Shown: piece by piece, positions 42,380 to 51,477 of the stretch | How positions within the stretch are numbered: the stretch's first letter is position 1 | How the letters are laid out: every line of letters starts with the position of its first letter | NCBI GenBank assembly: GCA_023451735.1 | Contig: JAEXYH010000062.1 | Span: forward strand, 1 to 64,000 | From: Pseudomonadota bacterium | GTDB lineage: Bacteria; Pseudomonadota; Alphaproteobacteria; Rhizobiales; Rhizobiaceae | Direction: 5' to 3' | DNA: 64,000 nt | Program-made: the position numbers and the translations under genes | The notes under the pieces: model-generated | What the model was told of the DNA's origin: nothing | Seen by the model: only the letters and a program-made list of their open reading frames with translations | Database searches by the model: none

Positions 42380-43483
42380 ATGTTGGAACAGAAATTTCGC
42401 GTCGGGATCATCGGCGCAGATACACAGGCAAGCTGGGCTGGTGCATCCCACATTCCTGCGCTGCAAGCACAGCCATCGTTGGTTCTCGCCGCTGTTGCAA
42501 CCCGCCGGGAAGAGAGCGCGCGGGCAGCGGCGGCCGCGTTCGGTACAGATCTCTGGTTCTCCGATCCCTACGCCATGATCCGTCACGACGATATAGACGT
42601 CGTCACCGTTGCCGTGAACGTTCCAGCTCATAAAGAACTGGTGCTGGCAGCTCTTCAAGCTGGCAAGGCTGTCTACTGTGAAGCACCTCTTGGAGCAACC
42701 TTGGCGGAAACCGCCGAGATGACCAAAGCCGCAGGATCCTTGCACACGGCTATCGGCCTTCAGGGCCGTTTGAACCCATCGGTCCGACGCGCATCCGAGC
42801 TTGTTTCTTTCGGGAAGATCGGACGGCTTCTGTCGGCGCGAGTAAGTGCCACGACGTTCGGATACGGACCGCAATCGACCAAGGCTTACGACTACTTTAA
42901 CAAGAGAGCCTCAGGCGCCAGCTTCATGACGATCACGACAGGTCACGTGCTGGATGTCATTGAAGCCGTGATCGGCAAAATCACGGAAGTGGATGCACGG
43001 ACCGAGCTCCTCTGGCCATCTATCGAAATTGTCGATACGAGCGAAACATCTGTCCGCGACATTCCCGATCACCTCGACATGATCGCGAAAACCGCAAGCG
43101 GTGCCTCTGTCTCCGTCCAGGTTCTGGCAGGCGTGCCTGCGCAGGAGGCGCACTTTGTTTTCGAGATCCGTGGATCGGACGGTTGGCTGAAATTGACGGG
43201 TAACCATCTCGCCGGCGTTCAGGTCGGCGATCTCGTCCTCTCCGCCAGCGTCGATTTTGCCGATCCCGACAGACCTGTCGCCACAGGCGTTGGTCCAACC
43301 GCAGCACCATTCTGGGCGGGTGCTGCTCTTAATGTCGGCGAGGTCTATGCCGCTCTGGCACGCGACCTTCTGGCCGGTACTTACAACACGCCGGGTTTCG
43401 CCCACGCTCTCCATAACAGTCGTCTCGTTGAGGCCGTCGAACGAGCTGCCCTCACCGGCGAACGCCAGCGCGATTTTTCCTGA
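42380..43483 (+). CDS. Gfo/Idh/MocA family oxidoreductase
   Basis: A 367-residue NAD(P)-dependent dehydrogenase. Rossmann start VGIIGADTQASWAGASHIPAL, in the branch that includes galactose-1-dehydrogenase-like (GAL80-like) proteins; the usual EKP motif is replaced by CEAPLGATLAE near residue 100, as in that branch. The C-terminal substrate domain includes FMTITTGHVLDVIEAV. The ATG at 42380 follows GGAG by 9 nt. It is followed by a broken aldo/keto reductase. The missing Lys of EKP argues against the canonical dehydrogenase mechanism and for a GAL80-like or altered role; substrate unknown. Confidence 0.9.
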   Translation: MLEQKFRVGIIGADTQASWAGASHIPALQAQPSLVLAAVATRREESARAAAAAFGTDLWFSDPYAMIRHDDIDVVTVAVNVPAHKELVLAALQAGKAVYCEAPLGATLAETAEMTKAAGSLHTAIGLQGRLNPSVRRASELVSFGKIGRLLSARVSATTFGYGPQSTKAYDYFNKRASGASFMTITTGHVLDVIEAVIGKITEVDARTELLWPSIEIVDTSETSVRDIPDHLDMIAKTASGASVSVQVLAGVPAQEAHFVFEIRGSDGWLKLTGNHLAGVQVGDLVLSASVDFADPDRPVATGVGPTAAPFWAGAALNVGEVYAALARDLLAGTYNTPGFAHALHNSRLVEAVERAALTGERQRDFS

Positions 43484-43582
43484 TCAAGATGTCCGGCTCT
43501 TATGGCAGCGCCGGACATTCCCCTCGTCCGCCTTGGGCTTCGGCTGCGACGGAAGTCCTCTAATCAACTGAAGGGGAAGCCA

Positions 43583-44329
43583 ATGCGAATGCGCAAGCTT
43601 GGCGAGAGTGGCCTGTTCGTGTTGGAGATGTGCTTTGGTGCGATGACATTTGGCGGAACCGACGGCATCTGGGGTCAGGTAGGAAAACTCGGCCAGGAGG
43701 ACGCCGATGAACTGGTCATCGCTACGAAAGTCGCCTCGGCCATGGGCGATGGCCCGAACCGACGCGGAACGTCGCGTGGACATATTCTTCACGAAGCTCG
43801 AGCAAGCCTTAACCGGCTCGGTCTCGACTATGTCGATCTCTATCAGATCCACGCTTTCGATCCTTCAACTCCGATCGAGGAAACGCTCGAAGCACTCGAC
43901 ACGCTCGTCCGTTCCGGCGACGTGCGTTACATCGGATTGTCGAATTGGGCTGCGTGGCAAATCATGAAGGCGACCGGAATCACCCGAGCACGGCATCTAG
44001 CGCCGATCACCTCTCTACGGGCTTACTATACGCTTGTTGGTCGTGATCTGGAGCGTGAGATCGTCCCGCTTACAACTCTGAACGGATCGACTGATGGTCT
44101 GGAGCCCGCTCGCCGGCGGGTATCTGACCGGCAAATACTCGGGTGAAGCCAGCAGCGTTGGCGGCTGGCAGGTGAAACTGGACTTCCCGCCAATCGATCG
44201 CATCCGCGGCGAGCCACTCCTGGACGTGTTGAGGACCATCGCGACGAAACATAGTCATCAGCCTCACCGGCTAGAACAGAGGCATTCATGCAATGGATCC
44301 AGGATGATCTTCCGACCTTGCCTTGGTAG
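43583..44329 (+). pseudogene. Aldo/keto reductase pseudogene (internal deletion and frameshift)
   Basis: The frame from ATG 43583 starts as a normal aldo/keto reductase (KLGESGLFV ... CFGAMTFGG) but jumps from GQEDADELV directly to IATKV. About 40 residues are absent compared with the family, including the catalytic Asp and Tyr segment (FIDTADVYS-type). Homology resumes with YVDLYQIHAFDPSTPIEE and runs to about 44080, then a frameshift moves it to another frame (VWSPLAGGYLTGKY, from 44097), and more sequence is missing before the terminal FMQWIQDDLPTLPW ending at TAG 44327-44329. The deletion endpoints share a GAT-GAN-CTG-GTC sequence in related genes, consistent with slippage or recombination between short repeats. 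Confidence 0.82.
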
Positions 44330-44505
44330 CTCCGTCACAGCCCGGAGAGTTTCAACGTCGCTTCCGAGTATCTAGCGCCTTCAATTTTAAACAGCGAAGC
44401 CTTGTCCAAAACTGCCAGTCAGTCGACAGTGATGATGATCGAATTTCCTTTTGCTCGGCCATCACCAGGCACTTAAGGCCCCAGTCGCCATGTACCCGAT
44501 CTTAC

Positions 44506-45483
44506 TCAAGCGCTGGTGAAAAGCTCGGCGGTATAGAATTTCTCCGGCGCCAGCGGCTTCTTCACCGTACCAAACTCCTGGAACATCTTGTTGAAGTCCG
44601 TGAGCCATTTGTTGACGGTGCCATCCTTCGTGAATGCATCCAATTCCTTGGCAGTGAGCATCTTGCGGCTGCGCGCTACCTTTTCGGTTGCCTCCTTGGG
44701 GGCATTCAGGAAAGCCGTTGTAATCTCGATGGAATGGTCCAGATTGGCTGCCCGGTAATCCATAGCTTTCTTCATTACCCGCAGAAATTTCTTCACCATA
44801 TCAGGATTCTGCTCGACGATCTCATTGCGCGCCACGAACGTGTTGATGAAAGATGTCTGCGGATAGAAGTCCTGGTTCGAGGCAAGTTCCTTCATGTCGG
44901 GCACACGCGGCTTCATTGTATCGATCAGCGGATACCAGATGCCGGCGCCATCGATCTGCTTGGAGGTGAAGGCGGCGACGACCGTGGCCGGATCCATCGG
45001 CACCATCTGGATATCGCTGATCGTCATGCCCGCCTTCGTCAACGCCATACGCAGGATCATGTCGCCTGATGTACCCTGCGGCACACCGACCTTCTTGCCT
45101 TTCAGATCCGTCATCGATCCAATGCCGGCCTGGACGATGACGCGATCGGAAAAACCGATATCGTTGACGCCGACAACCTTTGCCCTGCCACTTGCCGGAA
45201 GCCAGAGCGCGCCTGGTCCGATCGTGCCGAAATTCAGGCTACCCGCCCCCATCGCCTGGATCTGGATAGGCCCGTTGGTAAAGACCTTGACCGACGGCTC
45301 AATACCTTCGGCTTCCCAGAACTTTTGCTCCCTGGCGATGGCCAAGACACTCGCATTGGGAAAATCGGCGATATAACCGATGCTCATGTCGGCAGACTGG
45401 GCGCGGGCGCGTCCGCCGATGGAAAATACGCTTACGGCGGCAGCTGTCGCCGCCGTGCTCATCAATGTCCGTCTCGTCAGCAT
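44506..45483 (-). CDS. ABC transporter substrate-binding protein (aliphatic sulfonate/arylsulfate type)
   Basis: A 325-residue receptor of the SsuA/NMT1-like family. The N-terminus MLTRRTLMSTAATAAAVSVFSIGGRARAQ has a Tat-like RR motif and an AQ cleavage site near residue 29. The mature protein shows IGYIADFPNASVLAIAREQK, LNFGTIGPGALWL and DLKGKKVGVPQGTSGDMI, typical of sulfonate/taurine/nitrate receptors. Start M27 of the open frame (45483) was chosen because AAAGGAGG is well spaced; 45489 is 2 codons earlier. It is the last gene of the operon sulfatase 1 - permease - ATPase - receptor, so a sulfate ester or sulfonate is the likely ligand (inference). Confidence 0.92.
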   Translation of the reverse strand: MLTRRTLMSTAATAAAVSVFSIGGRARAQSADMSIGYIADFPNASVLAIAREQKFWEAEGIEPSVKVFTNGPIQIQAMGAGSLNFGTIGPGALWLPASGRAKVVGVNDIGFSDRVIVQAGIGSMTDLKGKKVGVPQGTSGDMILRMALTKAGMTISDIQMVPMDPATVVAAFTSKQIDGAGIWYPLIDTMKPRVPDMKELASNQDFYPQTSFINTFVARNEIVEQNPDMVKKFLRVMKKAMDYRAANLDHSIEITTAFLNAPKEATEKVARSRKMLTAKELDAFTKDGTVNKWLTDFNKMFQEFGTVKKPLAPEKFYTAELFTSA

Positions 45484-45524
45484 GGTCATTCCTCCTTTGA
45501 CAGGCTGATGGAGTATCGATGCAA

Positions 45525-46298
45525 TCAGGCAGCTGCAGCCGGATGATATACGGACCGCCATACCTCGTTACGCAATGCAGAAAATTCCGGCGACAACCTG
45601 ATATCCTCGGTTCGCGGATAGGGCAGGTCGACGTTTACGACCTTGTGGAGCCGGCCAGGCCGAGCCGCCATGACCACAACCCGGCTGGCGAGATAAACCG
45701 CCTCGTCGACGTCATGGGTGATGAACATCACCGTGCGGCGTTCTTTGCTCCACATGGTGAGCAGTTGATCTTGAAGCTGTACGCGCGTCAAAGCATCGAG
45801 TGCTCCGAATGGCTCGTCCATGAGCAGGATTTTCGGATTGACGGCATAAGCGCGCGCAATGGCGCAACGTTGCTTCATCCCTCCGGACAGCATCTTCGGC
45901 AGCGAATTGGCGAAATCGGTAAGGCCGACCAGATCAATGAAATGGTCAGCAATCTGCCGTCGCTCCTGTTTCGGATGGCCGGCGATCTTCAGTCCGAACT
46001 CCACGTTTTCCCGGACGCTCAGCCAGGGAAACAAGGCATACTGCTGGAAAATGACGCCGCGTTCCGGTCCTGGCCCTTTGACCGGGACATTATCAACCAG
46101 CACCTGGCCGGTGGTCGGCGGTGTCAGCCCGGCGGCGATGTTCATGGCCGTCGACTTGCCGCAGCCGGACGGCCCAACCACGGTGATGAATTCGCCGTCC
46201 TGAATGTCAAGGGTCAAGCCCTCAAGCGCCGTAAAGGATATCTGGCCAGCGATCTCGAAAGTCTTTCGGACGTTGCGGAAGGATATCTTGGGGGTCAT
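45525..46298 (-). CDS. ABC transporter ATP-binding protein (SsuB/TauB-like)
   Basis: A 257-residue ATPase: Walker A GPSGCGKST (residues 42-50), FQQYALFPWLSV after the Q-loop, LSGGMKQR signature, Walker B LLMDEPFGALDALTR and ITHDVDEAVYL. These are the features of nitrate/sulfonate/taurine importers. The start ATG 46298 overlaps the permease stop in an ATGA. The longer frame to 46490 reads over the permease gene in another frame and is not real. It powers the importer associated with sulfatase 1. Confidence 0.95.
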   Translation of the reverse strand: MTPKISFRNVRKTFEIAGQISFTALEGLTLDIQDGEFITVVGPSGCGKSTAMNIAAGLTPPTTGQVLVDNVPVKGPGPERGVIFQQYALFPWLSVRENVEFGLKIAGHPKQERRQIADHFIDLVGLTDFANSLPKMLSGGMKQRCAIARAYAVNPKILLMDEPFGALDALTRVQLQDQLLTMWSKERRTVMFITHDVDEAVYLASRVVVMAARPGRLHKVVNVDLPYPRTEDIRLSPEFSALRNEVWRSVYHPAAAA

Positions 46299-47107
46299 AA
46301 CTTCTCCTGCCAGGCGGTCAGCATAGTATCGATTGCCATGACGATCCGGTCCATGATGAGACCCAGAATGCCGATCGAGATGAGGCTGACGAAGATCGTT
46401 GGAAGGTCGTAATAGAGCTGCGCCTGCTGCATGCGGAAACCGAGGCCGGATTGCGCCGCGATCAGCTCGGCTGCAACCACCGTTGCCCAAGACGAACCGA
46501 GACCGATACGCACTCCAACCATAATGTAAGGCAGCGAGGCAGGCACGATGACCCGACGAAAGATGGTGAAATCGTTGGCACCAAGCACCCGGGCCGCATT
46601 GATCAGCGTCTTGTCGACGCCGATAACGCCCTGGTAGGTGGCGACGACGCTGGATAGAAACGACGCAAGGAAAATGACGAAAATCTTCGGTGTTTCCTCA
46701 ATGCCGAGGGTGACGATGGCAAGCGGAATGATGGCAAGCGGCGGTATGGTGCGAAAGAACTGCACGTAAGGCTCGATAATGGCGCGAGCGATCTTGTACC
46801 AGCCCATCAGGAAACCAACCGGAATTGCAACGGCAATTCCGAGCGCAAAGCCGGTAAAGACACGTGCCAGGCTTGCCAGCGCATCCGACCACAAGAGACC
46901 ATTTTCAGCCTGGATCATGGCCTGGTTGGCGACGGCGAGCGGCGTCGGCAGGCCAACAACGCCGGATGACGTTACCAGCGCCCAGGCCGCAACACCGACA
47001 ATGACGGCAAGGATGTTGATTGTCAGCATACCGAGAGGCTGCGACAGCAAGGATGGGCGGCTTGCCCTCTGCGAACTTTTTTCTGTGTCTGCCAATGCCA
47101 AGATCAC
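46295..47107 (-). CDS. ABC transporter permease (SsuC/TauC-like)
   Basis: A 270-residue permease with the first span at about 28-50 and six spans in total. The EAA-type loop LINAARVLGANDFTIFRRVIVP and IPPLAIIPLAIVTLGIEETP are diagnostic of the sulfonate/taurine/nitrate family. It is 39 bp after the sulfatase 1 gene and overlaps the ATPase gene by 4 bp. The set sulfatase plus SsuABC-type importer resembles the atsA-atsRBC arrangement for uptake and cleavage of sulfate esters known from Pseudomonas putida. Confidence 0.94.
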   Translation of the reverse strand: MILALADTEKSSQRASRPSLLSQPLGMLTINILAVIVGVAAWALVTSSGVVGLPTPLAVANQAMIQAENGLLWSDALASLARVFTGFALGIAVAIPVGFLMGWYKIARAIIEPYVQFFRTIPPLAIIPLAIVTLGIEETPKIFVIFLASFLSSVVATYQGVIGVDKTLINAARVLGANDFTIFRRVIVPASLPYIMVGVRIGLGSSWATVVAAELIAAQSGLGFRMQQAQLYYDLPTIFVSLISIGILGLIMDRIVMAIDTMLTAWQEKL

Positions 47108-47146
47108 TCCTCCCAGGTGTTCGCCAGCCTCACATCTCTGTTCAAA

Positions 47147-48583
47147 TCAACGTGCCGCTGCCATCACATCCCGCGTCTTGAAATTCGATTCGATCAGCCA
47201 GTCACGCATCACGTCCAGCAGTTCGCGTTTGCGGTCTGCGTAAGCTGGATCGCTCCACAGGTTGCATACTTCCTTTGGATCACTTTCGAGATCGAAGAGC
47301 TGTCCATCCTCCGATCCCTTGAAATGTACCAGCTTCCATCTGTCGGAGCGCACGCCGGTTATGAATTCGACACCGGCTGCCATGGCGACATCACCGATCT
47401 GTTCGCAGAACACATGTGACCGGGGAACCCAATCCTTGCCTTCCAGCGCCGACTTGAGGCTTTTTGCCTCGAACGTCGCAGGCGAAGTAATGCCAGCATA
47501 GTCCAGGATGGTTGGGCCGAGATCGAAGAGCTGGCAGAGCCCTTCGATGGCGCGCCCGCCTTCAAAGCGACCGGCAGTCGACCAGATGATGGTCGGCACG
47601 CGCGTGACGATATCATACATCGACCACTTCTGGATCAAGCCATGCTCGCCAAGGCATTCCCCATGATCGGAGGTGAAGATAACGATAGCGTCTTCGAGAT
47701 ACCCCCGCTCCTTCAACGATTCCAGCAACTCCCCCACCTTCTCGTCGATCAGGGTCACATTGCCGAGATAATGCGCCCACAGACGCTGCATCTGGTCCTC
47801 GGTCGGATCAAGACTCCAGACGACGGAATCGTGGTCGATATCAACGTCGTGCTGGCGCTTATCCTTCAGTTCCTGGTGCAAACTCTCAAGCTCATCCCTA
47901 CTTGGCTTGGGCAACGGCAGATCGTTGCGCTTGAGATAGGCGTCAGAGTAGCGTTTTGGTGGGTCAAACGGCGGATGCGGGCCGGGAAACCCGACCTGCA
48001 AAAATAGCGGCTCGGTTGGTGGGTAGGTCTCTACCCACCATTTGGCCATGTCCCCAACGAAAGCGTCGGAATGCAGTTTTTCCGGCAATTCCCAATCGAA
48101 ACAGCCAAGACTGTCACGGTAATCCTGGCGCTTGCGATAGGTCTCTCGCTGCTGCTTGACGAGACCATTGGCGGCCAGCGCTTTGTCCCACTCATCGAAA
48201 TACCAGCGCCCCTCCATGTAGCGGTCCTTGTTCTCCACAACATAGCGTTCGTGAAACCCGGAATCCGAATTGTAGGGAATGGTATGCATTTTGCCGACAT
48301 TGACGCAGCGGTATCCGGCGTCGCGCAACTGCTCCACCCACGTATGCTGCCATTTCTGACCATTTGCCAGAACGCCGGTCGTGTGCGGATAGTAGCCGGT
48401 AAACAGGCTTGCCCGAGACGGCACGCAGCTCGGCGCCGTTATATGGCAATTGGTCAGAGTCACGCCTTTCTCCACCAACGCGTCGAGATTGGGCGTATTC
48501 GCATAGGGAAAACCGAGCGCGGCGATTGAATCGTATCGCTGCTGATCCGTTATGATCAGAATGATGTTCGGCCTGTCAGCCAT
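47147..48583 (-). CDS. Type I sulfatase 1 (formylglycine-dependent)
   Basis: A 478-residue alkaline-phosphatase-superfamily sulfatase. The N-terminus NIILIITDQQRYD gives the Ca2+ site Asp13 with Gln14; the sulfatase signature is Cys53-Val-Pro-Ser-Arg57 (APSCVPSRASLFTGYYPHTTG), whose Cys becomes formylglycine. A second metal motif, TSDHGECLGEHG, lies near residue 320. There is no signal peptide, so it acts in the cytoplasm. The ATG at 48583 follows GGAGGAG. It heads the operon with the SsuABC-type importer and is divergent from a LacI gene. The formylglycine-generating enzyme at 51748 could activate it. Substrate (sugar or aryl sulfate) not determined; phosphonate monoester hydrolases share the fold but lack this start pattern. 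Confidence 0.93.
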   Translation of the reverse strand: MADRPNIILIITDQQRYDSIAALGFPYANTPNLDALVEKGVTLTNCHITAPSCVPSRASLFTGYYPHTTGVLANGQKWQHTWVEQLRDAGYRCVNVGKMHTIPYNSDSGFHERYVVENKDRYMEGRWYFDEWDKALAANGLVKQQRETYRKRQDYRDSLGCFDWELPEKLHSDAFVGDMAKWWVETYPPTEPLFLQVGFPGPHPPFDPPKRYSDAYLKRNDLPLPKPSRDELESLHQELKDKRQHDVDIDHDSVVWSLDPTEDQMQRLWAHYLGNVTLIDEKVGELLESLKERGYLEDAIVIFTSDHGECLGEHGLIQKWSMYDIVTRVPTIIWSTAGRFEGGRAIEGLCQLFDLGPTILDYAGITSPATFEAKSLKSALEGKDWVPRSHVFCEQIGDVAMAAGVEFITGVRSDRWKLVHFKGSEDGQLFDLESDPKEVCNLWSDPAYADRKRELLDVMRDWLIESNFKTRDVMAAAR

Positions 48584-48689
48584 CAAATATTTCTCCTCCA
48601 CGCGACCGAGTTCCGGTGACGTCTCGCGCATCCGAAAGGCTATTCTCCTCCGCCTTCCACTTGCCTTATGTCAAAAACGATGGCACAAA

Positions 48690-48701
48690 GTTATCGCTAA
48701 C
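48690..48701. promoter_or_regulatory. GTTA-tcgc-TAAC dyad, candidate LacI operator
   Basis: A short dyad with arms GTTA/TAAC in the 171-bp region between sulfatase 1 and the divergent LacI gene. It has the CG-centred form often bound by LacI family proteins, but the arms are only 4 bp. It is the best candidate operator in this divergent region. Confidence 0.4.
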
Positions 48702-48754
48702 GCAACGATCACTCTTGATCTTTTTGACATCTGCAAATTGGGGCAATCGAGGTC

Positions 48755-49792
48755 ATGAAGCGGGGAACGCAAGAAGGGGAGGCACGGCCGGTGCCCACGC
48801 TGGCCTCGATCGCACAAAGGGTTGGTGTTTCGGTCAATACAGTGTCGCGGGCACTCAGGGCGCCGAACACCGTCCGGGCAGACTTGCGCAAGCGCATCAA
48901 TGTCGCGATGGAGGATCTTAATTACGTGCCGAACCGCCTTGCCGGTGGTCTCTCCGGCACAAGAACCGATATCGTCGGCGTGGTCGTCACATCCCTCTAT
49001 TACTCGGAATTCGCCAGCATCATCGACACGATGCAATCCGAACTTCTCGAAAGTGGCCTGCAGGTCATGTTGGCCAACACCCGCTACAACCCCGATCAGG
49101 AAGTAAAGCTCGTCCGTTCGCTCTTGAGCTGGCGCCCGGCTGCCATGGCGGTGATCGGCATCGATCATCCCCCGAAAGTCATCGAGCTTCTGCAGGCATC
49201 CGGCATTCCGATCATCGAGATGTGGGATACCGGTGGTGTCGTCATCGATACAGTTGTCGGCTTCGATCATGAAGCCGTGGGAAGGGCTCAGGCTAGGCAT
49301 CTGATCGAAATGGGATATCGGCAACTGGCTTTCGTTGGCAGCCTGCGGGAAAACGACAGGCGTGCTCAGAAACGTCTTCGTGGACTGGAACTGGAGGCTA
49401 AAGCCGCCGGCCTGCCCACTGTCGCGCGCATGACGGCACAACAGGGCGGAAGCCCCGATCTCGGAGAGGCATTGGCGGAAGATCTGCTGCGGCTCCGCCC
49501 TGAGGTAGACGCGATAGCCTGCAACAGCGATGTCGTCAGTTTTGGTGTCCTGCGTGCGCTTGCCCGGCTGGGCAAAAGCGTTCCCGAAGACATTGGCGTG
49601 ATCGCCTTCGGTGACAACGAGGCTGCTGCTTGCATCACACCATCTCTGTCGACCGTACGGCCAGATCGTGAAAGCATCGGTCGGCTGACCGCACAAGCGA
49701 TCGTCTCCCGCATCAATGGCGGTGAACCGACCAGAATGGATGTTCACTGGCAACTCGTGACGCGACAGAGCACGGCGCGTAACCGGACTTGA
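48755..49792 (+). CDS. LacI family transcriptional regulator
   Basis: A 345-residue LacI/GalR regulator: HTH PTLASIAQRVGVSVNTVSRAL (two parts, residues 14-34) and hinge (VPNRLAGGLSGTRT), then a periplasmic-binding-like effector domain to about residue 340 with VVVTSLYYSEFASII and the C-terminal CITPSLSTVRPDRESIGRLTAQ. It is divergent from the sulfatase 1/transport operon and convergent with sulfatase 2. It is a likely repressor of one or both sulfatase operons, with the desulfated sugar or the sulfated ligand as inducer (inference). Confidence 0.93.
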   Translation: MKRGTQEGEARPVPTLASIAQRVGVSVNTVSRALRAPNTVRADLRKRINVAMEDLNYVPNRLAGGLSGTRTDIVGVVVTSLYYSEFASIIDTMQSELLESGLQVMLANTRYNPDQEVKLVRSLLSWRPAAMAVIGIDHPPKVIELLQASGIPIIEMWDTGGVVIDTVVGFDHEAVGRAQARHLIEMGYRQLAFVGSLRENDRRAQKRLRGLELEAKAAGLPTVARMTAQQGGSPDLGEALAEDLLRLRPEVDAIACNSDVVSFGVLRALARLGKSVPEDIGVIAFGDNEAAACITPSLSTVRPDRESIGRLTAQAIVSRINGGEPTRMDVHWQLVTRQSTARNRT

Positions 49793-49819
49793 AAACGACC
49801 CGGTCCACGAACATCCTCA

Positions 49820-51316
49820 TCACTCTCCGCCTTGCCGAGCATCGCTCATGGGTGTGCGGCCGGAATTTGCACCGAGCCTCACGCTCGCAAGGGTCCAGCC
49901 TTGCGTCTTTATTGCGCTTTCTATCCGCCATTTGAGGATGGCATTGATCAGCTTCCTCTTGGTTTCTTCGTGGGCCGGGTCATCCCAGAGATTGTTCATT
50001 TCTGTCGGATCAGCATCCATGTCGAACAACTGCCCCTCGTCGCTATCGACGAAATGCACCAGCTTGTAACGCCGGCTGCGGATCATCGTCATGAATGTCG
50101 TACCGCTGAATATCCGGTCGCCGGCATGTTCGGAGAACACGTAATCGCGCGGCGCGCAATCTTCTCCACGCAGGTAGGGCATCAACGATTGCGCCTCCAT
50201 CCAGTCCGGCACCGCCAAGCCGGCCATTTCCAGAACCGTGGGGGCAAAATCAAATAGCGAGACAAGATCCTCAACCAACCTGCCTTGCGCGACCCGTCCA
50301 GGTGACCAGACGATTGCCGGCACCCGCACGCTGTGCTCGTACATCGACCATTTCTGGCTGTGACCATGATCGTTGAGACTGTCGCCATGGTCGGAGGTAA
50401 AGATGATGATCGTATCGTCCAGCACGCCGCGGCGTTCGACTGCTTCGATCAATTTGCCGATTTGCGTGTCGATCATCGAGACATTGGCGAAATAGTGCTG
50501 CCGCTGGCGTCGCAATTGTTCCGGCGTAGGATCGGGCAGATGCACGACGGCATCGTGATCGACCGCCAGATGTTGAGCGCGCAGCTTCTTCAGAGCATTT
50601 GGCTGCGCATCAATGTCCTCCCTATTGAGGATCGGCTCGGGCAGAGCGGCATCCGCATAGATGTCAAGATATTCCTGAGTAGGGTCATAGGGCGGATGCG
50701 GCCCTGGAATACCGATCTGCAGGAAAAAAGGCTCGTTTCCGGAATAGGTATCCAGCCACATCTGCGCGAGTACAGAGACAAAATTGTCAGAATGCAGATC
50801 CTCCGGAAGGTTCCAGACGAATGCCCCGAGTGACGAACGATAATCCTCACGCCGGCGATACGTTACCCGGCTCGGCTTTTCGAAACCACGCGTCCAGATC
50901 GCCTTGTCCCATTGATCGAGATAGAACGGCAGGCGTGGCGTTGCACGATCCTTGTTTTCCACCACATGACGCTCATGGAACCCGAAAGAATCCTCGAAAG
51001 GCGATGTATGCATCTTACCGATGTTGACGCAGCGATAGCCAGCTTCATCCAGCAATTGCACCCAGCTGAAGGCCCAAGTTTCGTCGTTGCGAAAGACGCC
51101 ATTGGTATGCGGATAGACGCCGGTGAAAAGGCTCGCGCGCGACGGCGCGCAGGAAGGCGAGGTCACATAGGTCTGGCGGAAATAGGTGCCTTCCCGCACC
51201 ATGCGATCGAGGTTCGGCGTCTTCATGTAGGGAAAGCCGCCCGCCGCGATCGTATCGAACCGCTGCTGGTCGGTGATGACGAAGATGATGTTGGGCTTCT
51301 TGCTGGGTTCTGACAC
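49820..51316 (-). CDS. Type I sulfatase 2 (formylglycine-dependent)
   Basis: A 498-residue sulfatase paralogous to sulfatase 1. NIIFVITDQQRFD supplies the Ca2+ ligand Asp16; the signature is Cys56-Ala-Pro-Ser-Arg60 (SPSCAPSRASLFTGVYPHTNG), the formylglycine precursor. TSDHGDSLNDHGHSQKWSMY gives the second metal region. No signal peptide, so cytosolic. The open frame reaches 51373, but GTG 51316 has GGGAGGAA about 4-6 nt upstream and begins just before the fold. It is the last gene in the direction of the sugar catabolic operon, 431 bp after the FGE gene, with a small SDR fragment on the opposite strand in between. Differences in the middle third from sulfatase 1 suggest a different leaving group. 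Confidence 0.92.
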   Translation of the reverse strand: MSEPSKKPNIIFVITDQQRFDTIAAGGFPYMKTPNLDRMVREGTYFRQTYVTSPSCAPSRASLFTGVYPHTNGVFRNDETWAFSWVQLLDEAGYRCVNIGKMHTSPFEDSFGFHERHVVENKDRATPRLPFYLDQWDKAIWTRGFEKPSRVTYRRREDYRSSLGAFVWNLPEDLHSDNFVSVLAQMWLDTYSGNEPFFLQIGIPGPHPPYDPTQEYLDIYADAALPEPILNREDIDAQPNALKKLRAQHLAVDHDAVVHLPDPTPEQLRRQRQHYFANVSMIDTQIGKLIEAVERRGVLDDTIIIFTSDHGDSLNDHGHSQKWSMYEHSVRVPAIVWSPGRVAQGRLVEDLVSLFDFAPTVLEMAGLAVPDWMEAQSLMPYLRGEDCAPRDYVFSEHAGDRIFSGTTFMTMIRSRRYKLVHFVDSDEGQLFDMDADPTEMNNLWDDPAHEETKRKLINAILKWRIESAIKTQGWTLASVRLGANSGRTPMSDARQGGE

Positions 51317-51477
51317 CGGTTCCTCCCTGTCCTGTCCCGCCTCGCTGCCGTCCTGACAGCCAAGCCATTTCAATGTTTTACGATCGTGCTATGCGTGACT
51401 GCGAAGTGTTCGTGGCATGAGGCAAACCAGCGATCCGATCGCAAGTGCGTCGAAGCTTGCAAGCAAATGGAAGACCT

